Notes under the pieces: generated by a model | Database searches by the model: none | Told to the model about the DNA's origin: nothing | The model's input: the letters and a program-made list of their open reading frames with translations, nothing else | Made by a program: the position numbers and the translations under genes | NCBI RefSeq assembly: GCF_009735585.1 | Contig: NZ_VJVW01000002.1 | Location: 638,210-702,209 of the forward strand | DNA from: Christiangramia aestuarii | Lineage (GTDB): Bacteria > Bacteroidota > Bacteroidia > Flavobacteriales > Flavobacteriaceae | DNA: 64,000 bases | Direction of reading: 5' to 3' | In this document: positions 25,891 to 35,672 of the stretch, in pieces | How the letters are laid out: each line of letters starts with the position of its first letter | Position numbering within the stretch: position 1 is the first letter of the stretch

Positions 25891-27762
25891 ATGGGATTGA
25901 ATGGGGTTCCTTTATCCATATTTAGAAATAGCACATTTATAATATGCCTGCTCTTATACGGCCTCATGCCTGAAAATTGTCTTTCGCAAAACCAGAACAT
26001 AGCAGATAGTATTGAAAAAATATACGATAGGAACCCTGAAAGGAAGAAAGATCCGGACCTGCTTAAAATGGTTGCGAGGAACTCCGCAGACCCGGCTAAG
26101 CAAATACAATACTCGAACGAATTAATTGAGATAGCAGAAAAGAACCAACAACCAGACTATTTATTTTTAGGATATAATTATAGAGGATACGGATTCTTCG
26201 CCAGAGGCGATTATAGTGAAGCCCTGGAAAACTTTTTTAAAGCGGCATCTATAGCTAAAAATGAAGAAGAAAAAGCTATGGTGACAGTAGCCATCGCAGA
26301 TGTTTATTCTGAAACCGGAAATTTTAGCAGGTCTGCTGAATATTATAACCAGGCTACCGATCTCTTCAGAAGAATGGACGATCAAAAAAACCTCGGTTCG
26401 GCAATATTCAATGCCGGGGATAATTATTTAAAAGATGGTCAACTAGAAAAAGCCATAGAATACCTGGAACAGGCCGAAACCATTTTTATCGAAGAAGGTT
26501 TTGAGCAGGGATTAGCCTATTGCCTAGGTACACTAGGCCTGGCTTATGCCAGGCAGGGCAGGATCCAGGAAGCAGAGAAGAATATAGAACAGGCCATTCA
26601 AACTCTGGAAAAGTCGGAAGATTATTCCCCTATTTGCGAATTCCTCTCTGAAATGTCTGATATCTATAGCGAAAAGGGGCAGGATTCCCTGGCCATAGAA
26701 TTTGCCAGTATAAGTCGTGACCTGGCTAAAACTTATGGGTTTAAGAACGAGATCCTAAAAGCCAATTTGAAATTATCCCAGATCTATGAAAAGACCGGGA
26801 AAATTCCCGAATCCTATAGCTCCTACAAGGAATACATCGCCTACAGGGACAGCGTGATAAATGTCGCCAAGGCTCAGGAAATGGCAGGCATGAGAGCCGA
26901 TTACGAAGTATCCCAGAAACAGGCTGAAGTAGACCTCCTTAACGAAAAGCAGAAAAATCAACAGCTGGTAGTTATCTCTATTGCAGTTGCCAGTGTTTTG
27001 ATAGGCCTGCTTGCATTTGGACTGTATCGCCGGAACCGCTTTATAAATAGAACCAAGATCATCATAGAAAAAGAGCGAAACAGGGCAGAACGCTTATTAC
27101 TGAACATTCTGCCGGAAGAAACTGCCAGGGAACTCAAAAAACATGGTAAGGTAAAGGCAAAGAAATTCGCCTCGGTAACCGTACTTTTTGCAGACTTCAA
27201 GAGATTTACCCTGGTGGCTGAAAAACTACCTCCGGAAAAACTCATTAAAACCATCGATTATTATTTTTCAAAATTCGATGAGATCATGGAAAAGTACAGT
27301 ATAGAAAAGATCAAAACCATTGGCGATAGCTATATGGCTGCCAGTGGACTGCCTTTTCCTTCACACGATCATGCCACCCGCATCCTTATGGCTGCTTTTG
27401 AAATGACCGAATTCGTCAAGGAAACCAAGGAAAAATCGCTTTTTGATGGTGCCGATTTTGATGTAAGGATAGGACTTAATTCCGGGCCAGTGGTAGCGGG
27501 AGTGGTAGGAACTAAAAAATTCGCCTATGATATTTGGGGAGATACCGTGAATATTGCGGCAAGAATGGAATCACATTCAGAAATAGGAAGGATTAACATT
27601 TCCGAACATACCTACGAACTTGTAAAAGATGAGTTCATTTGCGAATACCGCGGCAAAGTAGAGGTTAAGAATAACCGTATCCTGAAGATGTATTATGTGA
27701 ACGGGCTTCGGGAAAATATGGTTTGGGAAAAGGAAAAAGAAAGCGTTCCTTCCAAACCTTAG
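25891..27762 (+). CDS. TPR-containing membrane adenylate/guanylate cyclase (class III)
   Basis: 623 residues: signal peptide, tetratricopeptide repeats over about 60-330, one membrane helix near 355-375 (VVISIAVASVLIGLLAFGL), a short coiled coil and a class III cyclase domain. Catalytic features include the metal Asp in VLFADFKRF (about 435), KTIGDSYMAASG (about 475-485), and DIWGDTVNIAARMES. It should make cAMP or cGMP in response to a periplasmic TPR-bound signal. The nucleotide product is not decided here. Confidence 0.9.
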   Translation: MGLNGVPLSIFRNSTFIICLLLYGLMPENCLSQNQNIADSIEKIYDRNPERKKDPDLLKMVARNSADPAKQIQYSNELIEIAEKNQQPDYLFLGYNYRGYGFFARGDYSEALENFFKAASIAKNEEEKAMVTVAIADVYSETGNFSRSAEYYNQATDLFRRMDDQKNLGSAIFNAGDNYLKDGQLEKAIEYLEQAETIFIEEGFEQGLAYCLGTLGLAYARQGRIQEAEKNIEQAIQTLEKSEDYSPICEFLSEMSDIYSEKGQDSLAIEFASISRDLAKTYGFKNEILKANLKLSQIYEKTGKIPESYSSYKEYIAYRDSVINVAKAQEMAGMRADYEVSQKQAEVDLLNEKQKNQQLVVISIAVASVLIGLLAFGLYRRNRFINRTKIIIEKERNRAERLLLNILPEETARELKKHGKVKAKKFASVTVLFADFKRFTLVAEKLPPEKLIKTIDYYFSKFDEIMEKYSIEKIKTIGDSYMAASGLPFPSHDHATRILMAAFEMTEFVKETKEKSLFDGADFDVRIGLNSGPVVAGVVGTKKFAYDIWGDTVNIAARMESHSEIGRINISEHTYELVKDEFICEYRGKVEVKNNRILKMYYVNGLRENMVWEKEKESVPSKP

Positions 27763-27769
27763 TCAAATC

Positions 27770-27955
27770 TTATTCACTTCTTACTTCTGAACCTCGGGGC
27801 TTGGCACTGCTGCTGAACCTTCCGGTAATAAGCCAGCCAATTCCCACTCCTATAAGCATTCCCGATAATAAATGTATTCCAGTACGATTGAAGTAATAAC
27901 CGATAAAAATTCCGGTGGTAATAGTCCCTAACCCCAGGATCCTAACTTTATTCAT
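27770..27955 (-). CDS. small two-helix membrane protein
   Basis: 61 residues, mostly two hydrophobic spans (GLGTITTGIFIGYYF and LLSGMLIGVGIGWLI) with a basic C-terminus. It fits a gap between convergent genes and has coding-like composition, but small membrane ORFs are easily spurious. Confidence 0.5.
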   Translation of the reverse strand: MNKVRILGLGTITTGIFIGYYFNRTGIHLLSGMLIGVGIGWLITGRFSSSAKPRGSEVRSE

Positions 27956-28129
27956 GTTAGCGCATTTAATGGTCTTTTTATCTAAATGCGGAGTAGGGCT
28001 AGCATTTGGCGTAGGTCAAGACCCGATTTGGACCATAAACTTACACAATAAATTGAAAATTAAATATTTATTTTCTCAGAAATTATTACCGGAATAATTG
28101 AACTTCGAGGGCTGTTTTTTCAGATTAGA

Positions 28130-28615
28130 TCATAAAGTCCAAAAGATCTTCACCGCGCTTAGCCGGGAAGTTTCCAGCCTGACCGAGGCATCTATTTTGA
28201 ACCCGAGTTTTTTGTAAAACGATAAAGGAGACCTGTAGGCCTGGCCATTGTTTTTAAGATAAGCATCAGAATCTATTACCCAGCCGTGAAGCTCTTTTCT
28301 GCTTTTCATGGCCCTTTTTATCAATTTTGAGCCATATCCTTTTCCCTGAATCTCAGAATCCAGGATAGCGGCGAACCATCTTTTTTTATCCCTGATAAAA
28401 TCGAAATACCAGCCTAACACACGGTCATTATCATCCAGCAATAATGCATGAGATTTATCCTCCAGAGCTTGCAGGTAGTTTTCAAACTCCTTCACGTCAT
28501 GATATCTCAGGTTTATGGGATATTCATTATTCCATAAGTTTAAAACGGCCAGTTTATCTGCCGGAGTCAATTCATTTTTATCTAAGATCCTCAATGTTCC
28601 CAGCGATAAATCCAA
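28130..28615 (-). CDS. GNAT family N-acetyltransferase
   Basis: 161 residues. The acetyl-CoA loop is EIQGKGYGSKLIKRAM (about 93-108), preceded by FAAILDSEI and followed by FYKKLGFKI, standard GNAT blocks. Substrate unknown. Starts 5 bases after the stop of the M20 peptidase gene and is probably cotranscribed with it. Confidence 0.85.
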   Translation of the reverse strand: MDLSLGTLRILDKNELTPADKLAVLNLWNNEYPINLRYHDVKEFENYLQALEDKSHALLLDDNDRVLGWYFDFIRDKKRWFAAILDSEIQGKGYGSKLIKRAMKSRKELHGWVIDSDAYLKNNGQAYRSPLSFYKKLGFKIDASVRLETSRLSAVKIFWTL

Positions 28616-28620
28616 TTATA

Positions 28621-29937
28621 TTACTTCCCCTTGAATTCATTCATTTTAGAGAGCCTGTACATCAAAATGGCTGCTCTTTTAGCCTGTACGGCCACTTTAT
28701 TGATATTCCCTGTTTCTTCCACCGTATGATTATCGGCACCACTCAGTCCAAGACCATCCACGGCCATCTCTACATGTGAGGCAGTGAAAGAAATATCAGC
28801 CGCTCCGGCATTTCTCGGGTTCACGGCGTAGACTTTTCCAAAGCCAAGATCCTGGCTAATTCTATCATATTTTTCCAGCAGTTTTTCTGAACCTTCAGAC
28901 CTGGCAAAAGGTGGATAACCTCCAACATCAAAACTAAGCTTCGCGCTGGTTTGAGGGTAATTTTCCGAAACTATTCTTTCCATGGTTTGTTTGGCTTTAT
29001 CCAGTTGATCTATAGAAACCGCTCTTATATCACCTCTTACCACAGCTTTTTCTGGAACAACGTTGGTCTTCCCATAAGCTGAACCTCCGGTCCCGTCTTC
29101 CTTTAATTCTACGGAAGTCCCACCAAGTATAAAGCCCGGGTTAAAAGTAAGATTTTCTTCCTGTGACAGCTCTTCAAGGAACTGAGTCAGTATTCTGGAA
29201 GCCTCGTAGATCGCGCCATTGCCCACTCTTTCTGTAAAAACCTGGGATGAATGCGCAGGTTTACCGGTAACTTCCAACTTCCAGCTGGCAGAACCTCTAC
29301 GTGAAATCACGATAGTTTCTTCTTTGCCATCCCCATTTTCAAAGCCAAGTGCAACGTCGGCCCACTTTGCGGCATCTACCAGATCTTTTTTAGAGAGTTC
29401 CAAAGGACTTCCGCTTTTCTCTTCATCGCCGGTCATCACGATCTTTATAGACATTTCATCCAGCAACCCTGCATCTTTTAGTGCCTGCATGGCCAGAGTA
29501 ATGATCACGTTACCACCCTTCATATCACCCACACCAGGAGCTTTCATCACGGTATCGTTCACCATGCTGCTGCTCTGGAAAGGGCTGTCCAGTTCGAAAA
29601 CCGTATCCAGATGTCCTACCAATACTAATTTTAATCCTGGTTTTCCTTCGTGGGTAGCTATCAGGTGGCCGGCCCGACCATATGCTTCTCCCGAGGTAAG
29701 TTCTGTTTTGAAACCCAGTTTATCCAGTTCAGATTTGAATAACTGACCCACTTCCCGAACACCTTCGAAGTTCATGGTTCCGCTGTTAATATTCACGGCC
29801 TTTTCGAGTAACTCCAATGCAGCTTTCTCGTTTTTATCAATAGAGCTGACTATTTTCTTCTCTTTCTTATCTAATTGGGCCAGGAGGATAGAAGGCAGGA
29901 AAATGATTAAAATTACAAGGAGTTTCTTCAGGCTCAT
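28621..29937 (-). CDS. secreted M20 family peptidase (glutamate carboxypeptidase-like)
   Basis: 438 residues with a signal peptide (ending near L-L-A-Q-L). Metal-site motifs: VGHLDTVFE, GVGDMKGG, MTGDEEKSGS and RNAGAADISF. Order and length fit the carboxypeptidase G2/ArgE-like group, exported to the periplasm. First gene of a two-gene unit with the GNAT. Confidence 0.88.
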   Translation of the reverse strand: MSLKKLLVILIIFLPSILLAQLDKKEKKIVSSIDKNEKAALELLEKAVNINSGTMNFEGVREVGQLFKSELDKLGFKTELTSGEAYGRAGHLIATHEGKPGLKLVLVGHLDTVFELDSPFQSSSMVNDTVMKAPGVGDMKGGNVIITLAMQALKDAGLLDEMSIKIVMTGDEEKSGSPLELSKKDLVDAAKWADVALGFENGDGKEETIVISRRGSASWKLEVTGKPAHSSQVFTERVGNGAIYEASRILTQFLEELSQEENLTFNPGFILGGTSVELKEDGTGGSAYGKTNVVPEKAVVRGDIRAVSIDQLDKAKQTMERIVSENYPQTSAKLSFDVGGYPPFARSEGSEKLLEKYDRISQDLGFGKVYAVNPRNAGAADISFTASHVEMAVDGLGLSGADNHTVEETGNINKVAVQAKRAAILMYRLSKMNEFKGK

Positions 29938-29981
29938 AAAACGGAATTTTGATTAGATGCCCAATTTACAAAAAGAAAATT

Positions 29982-30992
29982 CTAGAATATCGCAGCTTCG
30001 ATTTTCCTCCTGAAATTCTCTTTGTCATCCACATGAAAGGCAATGACCCTGAACTTTTTGGTTCTTCCGTATATACCCGTAAGATTTTGCTCCCTATGCA
30101 GGTGTAGAATAATATTATGGCTTTCAAGCTTTTCTAATAAGGCTAGTTTCAAGGTGGATGCATCCTCCTCAATGTCCCGATCTGAAATTTCGATCGCCGC
30201 AATATCGCTCAAACTGATCTCTGCTTCCTTCATGATTCCATAACGAAGCAGCAGTTTATCCTCTTCTATAAGAATAGGCCGCTTATAGATTGAACGTAGA
30301 AAACCAAATAATTGCAGTCCTGTATATATGCTCAAGATCGAGATTAGCCAGGCCAGGCTTTCCAGCCAGAGAGAGATTAATATATGAAGCACCAGAGTTT
30401 CGATTATTATAAGAAAGATGATCACGGCATAGAGCGAAACAGAACCACTATCCTTATGGTAACTATATTCATTTTCTTTAGGGTCTTTCTTTTTCCAATG
30501 AAAAAATCCGTAATAGAAGACCGCGATCTCAGTTGCAAAAGGAATAGCAAAAGCTTTAGGCAAAATCTCACGGCAGGAAGTTTTTAATGCATTATAAAAG
30601 TCGGCTTCACCTTCCCGGTTGATCTTGTAAGCCTGGATAGTCCTATAAACCCTGAAAATTACCATACTAATAACAGAGATCTCCAATACCGGTAATGCCC
30701 AGCTCTGGAAGGAGTCGAGGTAGAAATGATATTCCTGTGGAATGGTATATTTCCCTGCCAGCAAACCGATTACCATCAATGGAATTATCGTAGTGGCGGG
30801 AATTTTACTTTTCCGAATGATCAGGAAATATATCAGGGGAATGGTAATGAGAAAATCAAAACTCAGGGCTAGCGAGAGAAGCTCTGCATTCTCCTTAAAC
30901 CCAGCTGAAAGAGCTAATAAAACCAGGGAGATAAGTAGAATTAATGGGAAAATTAAAACCAGGTAATTGAAACTGCCTTTTTCCTGAAGCAT
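29982..30992 (-). CDS. polytopic membrane protein of unknown function
   Basis: 336 residues. Four helices in the first half (LILLISLVLLALSAGF, IPLIYFLII), a hydrophilic loop with FYNALKTSCREILPKA, two more helices, and a C-terminal soluble part (EEDKLLLRYGIMKEAEI ... VIAFHVDDKENF) that reads like a bacterial pleckstrin-homology-type domain. No family assigned. Confidence 0.7.
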   Translation of the reverse strand: MLQEKGSFNYLVLIFPLILLISLVLLALSAGFKENAELLSLALSFDFLITIPLIYFLIIRKSKIPATTIIPLMVIGLLAGKYTIPQEYHFYLDSFQSWALPVLEISVISMVIFRVYRTIQAYKINREGEADFYNALKTSCREILPKAFAIPFATEIAVFYYGFFHWKKKDPKENEYSYHKDSGSVSLYAVIIFLIIIETLVLHILISLWLESLAWLISILSIYTGLQLFGFLRSIYKRPILIEEDKLLLRYGIMKEAEISLSDIAAIEISDRDIEEDASTLKLALLEKLESHNIILHLHREQNLTGIYGRTKKFRVIAFHVDDKENFRRKIEAAIF

Positions 30993-31061
30993 GATGATTT
31001 ATCTTAGCATTTGCTTATAAGACGCTGAAACATAGATTTGTTACAGTTTCCAGCAATTAGA

Positions 31062-31943
31062 TCATTCAAGATCTCCACGCATAAAACTCTTGATTTTTTC
31101 TGCGATCTCCCCGCCTTTCTCCTCCTGAAGAAAATGTCCGGCGCCCTTGATAATGATAGGTTTTTCACCGATGCTGCCAGGGATAAGTTTTTGGAAAAAG
31201 CCTTCCAAACCACTAAAAACCGGATCTTTATCAGAAAACATGATCAGTGCAGGTTTCTTCCATTCCGAAAGGATTTTTCTGGCCTTTAGCATCCTATCCA
31301 CCCCTTCATCATCTGGACTCGAAGGGACTAATTGCGGAAAAGCTTTGGCCCCATCTTTATATTTCTTTGAAGGGAACGGGCTATCATAGGCTTTCCTGAC
31401 CTCTTTACTGATCTTACCGAAACTTGCAAATTTCACGATCCTGCCCGCAGATAATGCAGGGTGATACTTAGCATATAATTGCCACAACCTGAAATACCAC
31501 GGAAGCTTTTTTCCTTTTGGAAGGAAGGTATTTAATATCACTACCCTCTTAAACCTCTCAGGGTATTCTCCCAGCAGACTCAATCCTAAAAGACCTCCCC
31601 AGTCCTGCACGACCAGAGTGATATCGTTCAACTCAAGCATGTCTATAAAATTCTTTAGAGACCTGAAATGCAGATCGAAAGTATAATTCCTCCATCCTAC
31701 TATTTTATCAGATTTACCAAAGCCTATCATATCTGGTGCGATAAACCTATAATCTTTAAGTACAGGAATGAATTTGCGATACAGGTAAGACCAGGTAGGT
31801 TCGCCATGCAGGGCCAGGATAACCTCACCAGATCCTTCATCTATATAATGCATCTTTAAGTTTTCAAAATCTACATAGTTTTCCTTAAAAGGAAAATCTG
31901 GGATAGACCTGTATCTTTCAGGATCTGTTTTAAGTACTTCCAT
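31062..31943 (-). CDS. haloalkane dehalogenase-like alpha/beta hydrolase
   Basis: 293 residues. HGEPTWSYLYR (46-56) is the oxyanion and halide-binding stretch characteristic of DhlA-type dehalogenases; the nucleophile is Asp114 in VVQDWGG with halide-binding Trp115, the acid is in FSDKDPVFS and the base in KGAGHFLQEEK. These enzymes cleave carbon-halogen bonds to give alcohols. Activity on a halogenated substrate is a family inference; some relatives are epoxide hydrolases, but Asp-Trp supports dehalogenase. Confidence 0.88.
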   Translation of the reverse strand: MEVLKTDPERYRSIPDFPFKENYVDFENLKMHYIDEGSGEVILALHGEPTWSYLYRKFIPVLKDYRFIAPDMIGFGKSDKIVGWRNYTFDLHFRSLKNFIDMLELNDITLVVQDWGGLLGLSLLGEYPERFKRVVILNTFLPKGKKLPWYFRLWQLYAKYHPALSAGRIVKFASFGKISKEVRKAYDSPFPSKKYKDGAKAFPQLVPSSPDDEGVDRMLKARKILSEWKKPALIMFSDKDPVFSGLEGFFQKLIPGSIGEKPIIIKGAGHFLQEEKGGEIAEKIKSFMRGDLE

Positions 31944-32058
31944 CTTTTATTCAAATTAAACTCTCTTCATAACAATGACAGGATCTAAATCTGCTAACCC
32001 ATAACGTTCAAGTTAGATAAATTAATTAAAGGAATATATTGATTTCCCTGTAGGTTGA

Positions 32059-33474
32059 TTAAAACTGGAAGTAAATAAATTGTTGCCCACTACCCTGTGA
32101 GATTACTATTAGAAAAAGCATTACGGCCCACCCAATTCCTAGTAACCATGCCGGAGTTTTTAATGATAATTCTTTCAGGGAAGAATTCCGCATCAGGTAA
32201 TGACAAATAAATAACAGGCTTATTAGGACCATCACCTTTATAATATCAAAATTCTGTAAAAGCTTTACTCCTTCCCCGTTCATAAAGAACATGGAGGTAA
32301 TCATATTTTTTGCGGTTTCAAATTCACGTGCTCTGAAAAATACCCAGGTGATATTTACACAGGTATAGGTAAGCAAGGCCAGAAAGATACCATTAACAGG
32401 GGTAACCTTTATCCGCAATTTATTTTTGAAAACCCTTTCTAAGACCAGATAGATTCCATGCAATGCGCCCCAGATAACAAAGGTCCAGGCTGCCCCGTGC
32501 CATAATCCTCCCAGCAACATGGTTAACATGAGGGCTACATACATCTGGGTGATTCCATGCCTGTTCCCACCCAGGGGGATATATAGATAATCTCTTAGCC
32601 AGGTTGAAAGCGATATATGCCACCTGCGCCAGAGATCTGAAAATCCTGTTGCCGCATAGGGATACCTGAAGTTATCTGGTAATATTATTCCCAGCATTAA
32701 GGCTATGCCAATGGCGCAAGTCGAGTATCCGGCAAAATCAAAGAATATCTGCCCCGAAAAAGCTAGAGTTCCCGTCCAGGCATCAAGACTGTTCAATATT
32801 TCCTTAGACCCAAAAACCCTATCTGAAGTTCCCGATAATAAAGTATCTGCCAGAACCACTTTTTGAAATAAACCTATAGTTAGTAAAAACAGTCCCCAAA
32901 AAAACTGGTTTGCGGTAGCTTTCTTTTCTTCGTAGAACTGACCAATTAGATTTCCCGCCCTAACAATCGGTCCCGCCACTAACTGTGGAAAGAATGTTAC
33001 ATATAAAGCAAAATCAAGAAAAGTTCTGGCGGGTTTAATTCTTTGGTAATACATGTCTATGGTGTAAGACATGGTTTGAAAAGTATAAAATGAGATTCCC
33101 ATGGGAAGAATAATATCCATGGGTTGTGGCTCATAGGTCATTCCCACTGCATTCATTCCGGCAGTAAAATTTTCAAGGAGGAAATTCCCATATTTAAAGA
33201 ATGCCAGGAATCCCAGATTTGTGAACATACTCAGGAGTAACCACAGTTTTCTTTTCCGGCCATCCTCTTCAATGGCAAGTTTATTCCCGGCGGTCCAGTC
33301 GACAACAGTGGAGATCCATAAAAGAATTACCAGTGGCGGGTTCCATAGGCCATAAAAAATATAACTGGCCAGCAAAAGCATGCGTTTCCGGTTAGACCAG
33401 CTAAGAATATTTGAATAATAAAGCACCAGAACAATGCCGAGAAATAATATAAAGCCCAAGGAGTTAAAAAGCAT
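32059..33474 (-). CDS. MBOAT family O-acyltransferase (AlgI/DltB-like)
   Basis: 471 residues and about ten membrane helices. RRWHISLSTWLRDYLYIPLG and GGLWHGAAWTFVIWGALHG carry the conserved Arg/Trp and catalytic His of the family. Members transfer acyl groups, usually acetyl, across the membrane to a polymer. The gene is 7 bases after the SGNH-like gene, so the two form a pair resembling alginate or D-alanine transfer systems; substrate unknown. Confidence 0.92.
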   Translation of the reverse strand: MLFNSLGFILFLGIVLVLYYSNILSWSNRKRMLLLASYIFYGLWNPPLVILLWISTVVDWTAGNKLAIEEDGRKRKLWLLLSMFTNLGFLAFFKYGNFLLENFTAGMNAVGMTYEPQPMDIILPMGISFYTFQTMSYTIDMYYQRIKPARTFLDFALYVTFFPQLVAGPIVRAGNLIGQFYEEKKATANQFFWGLFLLTIGLFQKVVLADTLLSGTSDRVFGSKEILNSLDAWTGTLAFSGQIFFDFAGYSTCAIGIALMLGIILPDNFRYPYAATGFSDLWRRWHISLSTWLRDYLYIPLGGNRHGITQMYVALMLTMLLGGLWHGAAWTFVIWGALHGIYLVLERVFKNKLRIKVTPVNGIFLALLTYTCVNITWVFFRAREFETAKNMITSMFFMNGEGVKLLQNFDIIKVMVLISLLFICHYLMRNSSLKELSLKTPAWLLGIGWAVMLFLIVISQGSGQQFIYFQF

Positions 33475-33481
33475 ATCCTAA

Positions 33482-34534
33482 CTAATTATTGGTTAGTTGA
33501 TCTATCTGACCAGATTTTGAAATATGTCCATCACTTAATAATAAACCCACAAAAGTTTGTGTAAAGCTGTCTGCATCTTCTGCTGAAAGGTGGGACCATT
33601 CCGGGCAGTCGTAATTTTTCAGGCTCTCGTAGTCTTCAAAATGATAAGCTGGAACATCAGACTTTTCTACTAACCAATCCCAATATTCCTCCCGGGGGAA
33701 GACCTTTTTTTCAAATCCCCTTACGTCACCAGTGGAAGGGCATCTTATCAAGATCACCTTCCCGCCACGTTCCTTGAACTTGTTTACATTCTCCACAAAA
33801 AATCGGGTAGTTGCCTCTTTCTCCGGCTTGAAATTGGCACTAGCACTTCTAAAGAACATCCATACTTTTTTAATAGTTCCGGCAAAAGCAGTATCGGTGG
33901 CAGTGCGTGCAGTCATTCTCAGGTTTCTGCTTTCATCTACACTTGAAAACACATGGAATGGAGGCATGGGATCGGGAACTCTTTCGCCTATTTTCACTTC
34001 GTCCAGAAGCGATTTCAGTTTAATCCCATCAACGCCAGAAACATCACTAACAAAGGCCATTGAATTCTGAATCGGAATAGACAACGAATGGTTAAGTCTA
34101 TCTGCATAGGTGCGATCCTTATAATATTTTATTCTCTTATTGATCTTTTCATTTGGAGAAGCTTCCGGAAATACGGTAGAAAAGAATAGACTTTCGGTTA
34201 CTCCCACTACGATCGTCCCATTAAAGTTGGTATTATTCACCAGGTCGTCGAAAGCATATAACGGCGAAGTTCCCTCTATAGCAAGCTGTATAGGTCGCCT
34301 ACCAGTTTGGTCCTCCCACTTATCTAACTGAAGATCGAAATATACCCTCGAAGAGCCAATAAGGATGACATCATCTTCAGTTGCCTCTTCTACCGTAGCC
34401 CTGTGTATAGCCCATAGGTTATCATCATCGTCCAGGTCTGCCATAAAACCCTGGCTACGCCAGTATAATTCCCATGAAGTTACTCCCAAAAGGCAACCTA
34501 CTACAGCGATAATTAATGACTTTTTTAAATTCAT
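33482..34534 (-). CDS. SGNH-like membrane-anchored partner of the MBOAT acyltransferase
   Basis: 350 residues. N-terminal membrane anchor (KSLIIAVVGCLLGVTSW). Candidate SGNH blocks are LIGSSRVYFDL near residues 55-65 and a C-terminal PEWSHLS. Similar proteins (AlgJ/AlgX, PatB, DltD types) work outside the membrane with an MBOAT. The remaining sequence gives no clear family. Confidence 0.7.
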   Translation of the reverse strand: MNLKKSLIIAVVGCLLGVTSWELYWRSQGFMADLDDDDNLWAIHRATVEEATEDDVILIGSSRVYFDLQLDKWEDQTGRRPIQLAIEGTSPLYAFDDLVNNTNFNGTIVVGVTESLFFSTVFPEASPNEKINKRIKYYKDRTYADRLNHSLSIPIQNSMAFVSDVSGVDGIKLKSLLDEVKIGERVPDPMPPFHVFSSVDESRNLRMTARTATDTAFAGTIKKVWMFFRSASANFKPEKEATTRFFVENVNKFKERGGKVILIRCPSTGDVRGFEKKVFPREEYWDWLVEKSDVPAYHFEDYESLKNYDCPEWSHLSAEDADSFTQTFVGLLLSDGHISKSGQIDQLTNN

Positions 34535-34885
34535 TATGCTTGAAATAAATATTCAAAATGTCAGGCAGTAAGTAGGTAAGGGTAAAATAAAATGAGTTCT
34601 GAATAAATCCTCTTATTTTAATAAGATAGAGTTTCAGGATTTTTCAAGTGGTTCAGCTTAAATGTAAATGCTAAATTTAGCTGATAATTTTCAACTGAGT
34701 GTTAATCAGCATTTTGTAAATATATGATTTTAAATCAAGTACAGTTTAGCCTGGGGCAAAATCGATGATTTTTCCAGCATTTTTTGAAAAGTCTCAGTAT
34801 TTCGAAGAATTGTAAAATTTTCGGTGAAAATCAGATGTAATTTTTATGAATGTGTAATTGTTTGATCTGGATTTACACCTGAATT
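34535..34885. other. 351-base non-coding region upstream of the acyltransferase pair
   Basis: AT-rich, with a small TCTTATTTTAATAAGA inverted repeat near 34609. I find no gene, tRNA or clear promoter for the minus-strand pair. Confidence 0.5.
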
Positions 34886-35554
34886 CTAAAAAGTCAGAAA
34901 GCCCATAAACCTTTCATCTTCTATCCCATCCAATAGCTGCTGAAATTTATCTACAAATAGTCCAACGTGATATCCGTCCATTAAAGCATGGTGAACATGT
35001 ATGGATACTGGCATTATTCTTCTCCCATTTTCCTGGCTGAGTTTTCCGAATGAGATCTTGGGACAACTATCCCCTTTCTGAAAGCTCCTTGCGTGAGATA
35101 GGGCTGTAAATTTCAACCACGGCAAGGCGGAATAATGCACTTCATTTTGCCGGACTTCCTCAAGCATTAAGCCGGAACCAGACCTGATCCTGTGCATTTC
35201 TTTTTCGGCATTCTGTAAAAACACCTGCAGGTCTTCATGGTGGATAATATGGGAAAAACCGAAACTGTTATCTGGCCTGCTAATGGTGGCAGAGGCATTG
35301 ATCTGGTCATAGATAAAAACCCTGTCGCCCTCGATTCTATATCTAAAGGCTTCGATAGAATTAACCGCTCTTGAGGCCTGGTAGAGATAATACAGAAAAA
35401 AGGAAATATTCTCTTTCTTGCATCTTGCGTAGGCCAGGCTACAGTCCATATCTACACTTACCCCGAAAAAGGGTTCTTCAAACTTTGAAAAGAATTCGAA
35501 ATGCTCTTTTCGATTCCATTTAGAGAGATCTAATTCGGTTTTCGTGCAGGCCAT
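34886..35554 (-). CDS. chloramphenicol acetyltransferase-fold protein
   Basis: About 222 residues from ATG 35554 (MACTKTELDLSKWNRKEHFE), chosen because the CAT fold begins there. The catalytic His motif is HHALMDGYH and the fold-defining FFLYYLYQASRAVN and SALPWLKFT are present. Trimeric CAT-like proteins acetylate chloramphenicol or other acceptors (sugars, xenobiotics). Resistance cannot be deduced: many flavobacterial CAT-like proteins are not resistance genes. Confidence 0.85.
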   Translation of the reverse strand: MACTKTELDLSKWNRKEHFEFFSKFEEPFFGVSVDMDCSLAYARCKKENISFFLYYLYQASRAVNSIEAFRYRIEGDRVFIYDQINASATISRPDNSFGFSHIIHHEDLQVFLQNAEKEMHRIRSGSGLMLEEVRQNEVHYSALPWLKFTALSHARSFQKGDSCPKISFGKLSQENGRRIMPVSIHVHHALMDGYHVGLFVDKFQQLLDGIEDERFMGFLTF

Positions 35555-35672
35555 TTGTGGTTTCTTTAAAACGGCCACAAAACTAGAATTTTCAATAATA
35601 AAAAAAAGAGGTTTGTCCGGCAAAATTTGATTGAAATGCTCTCTTCCTGCTTTTTTTACTGAAGCCCTGGAA

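Noticed and set aside
29219..29746. 175-codon plus-strand ORF opposite the M20 peptidase
   Set aside because: Antisense to a gene with clear catalytic motifs; Ser/Pro-rich shadow composition.
34886..35554. Chloramphenicol resistance gene
   Set aside because: The fold and catalytic His are present, but CAT-like proteins with other acceptors are common in Flavobacteria; resistance is not supported.
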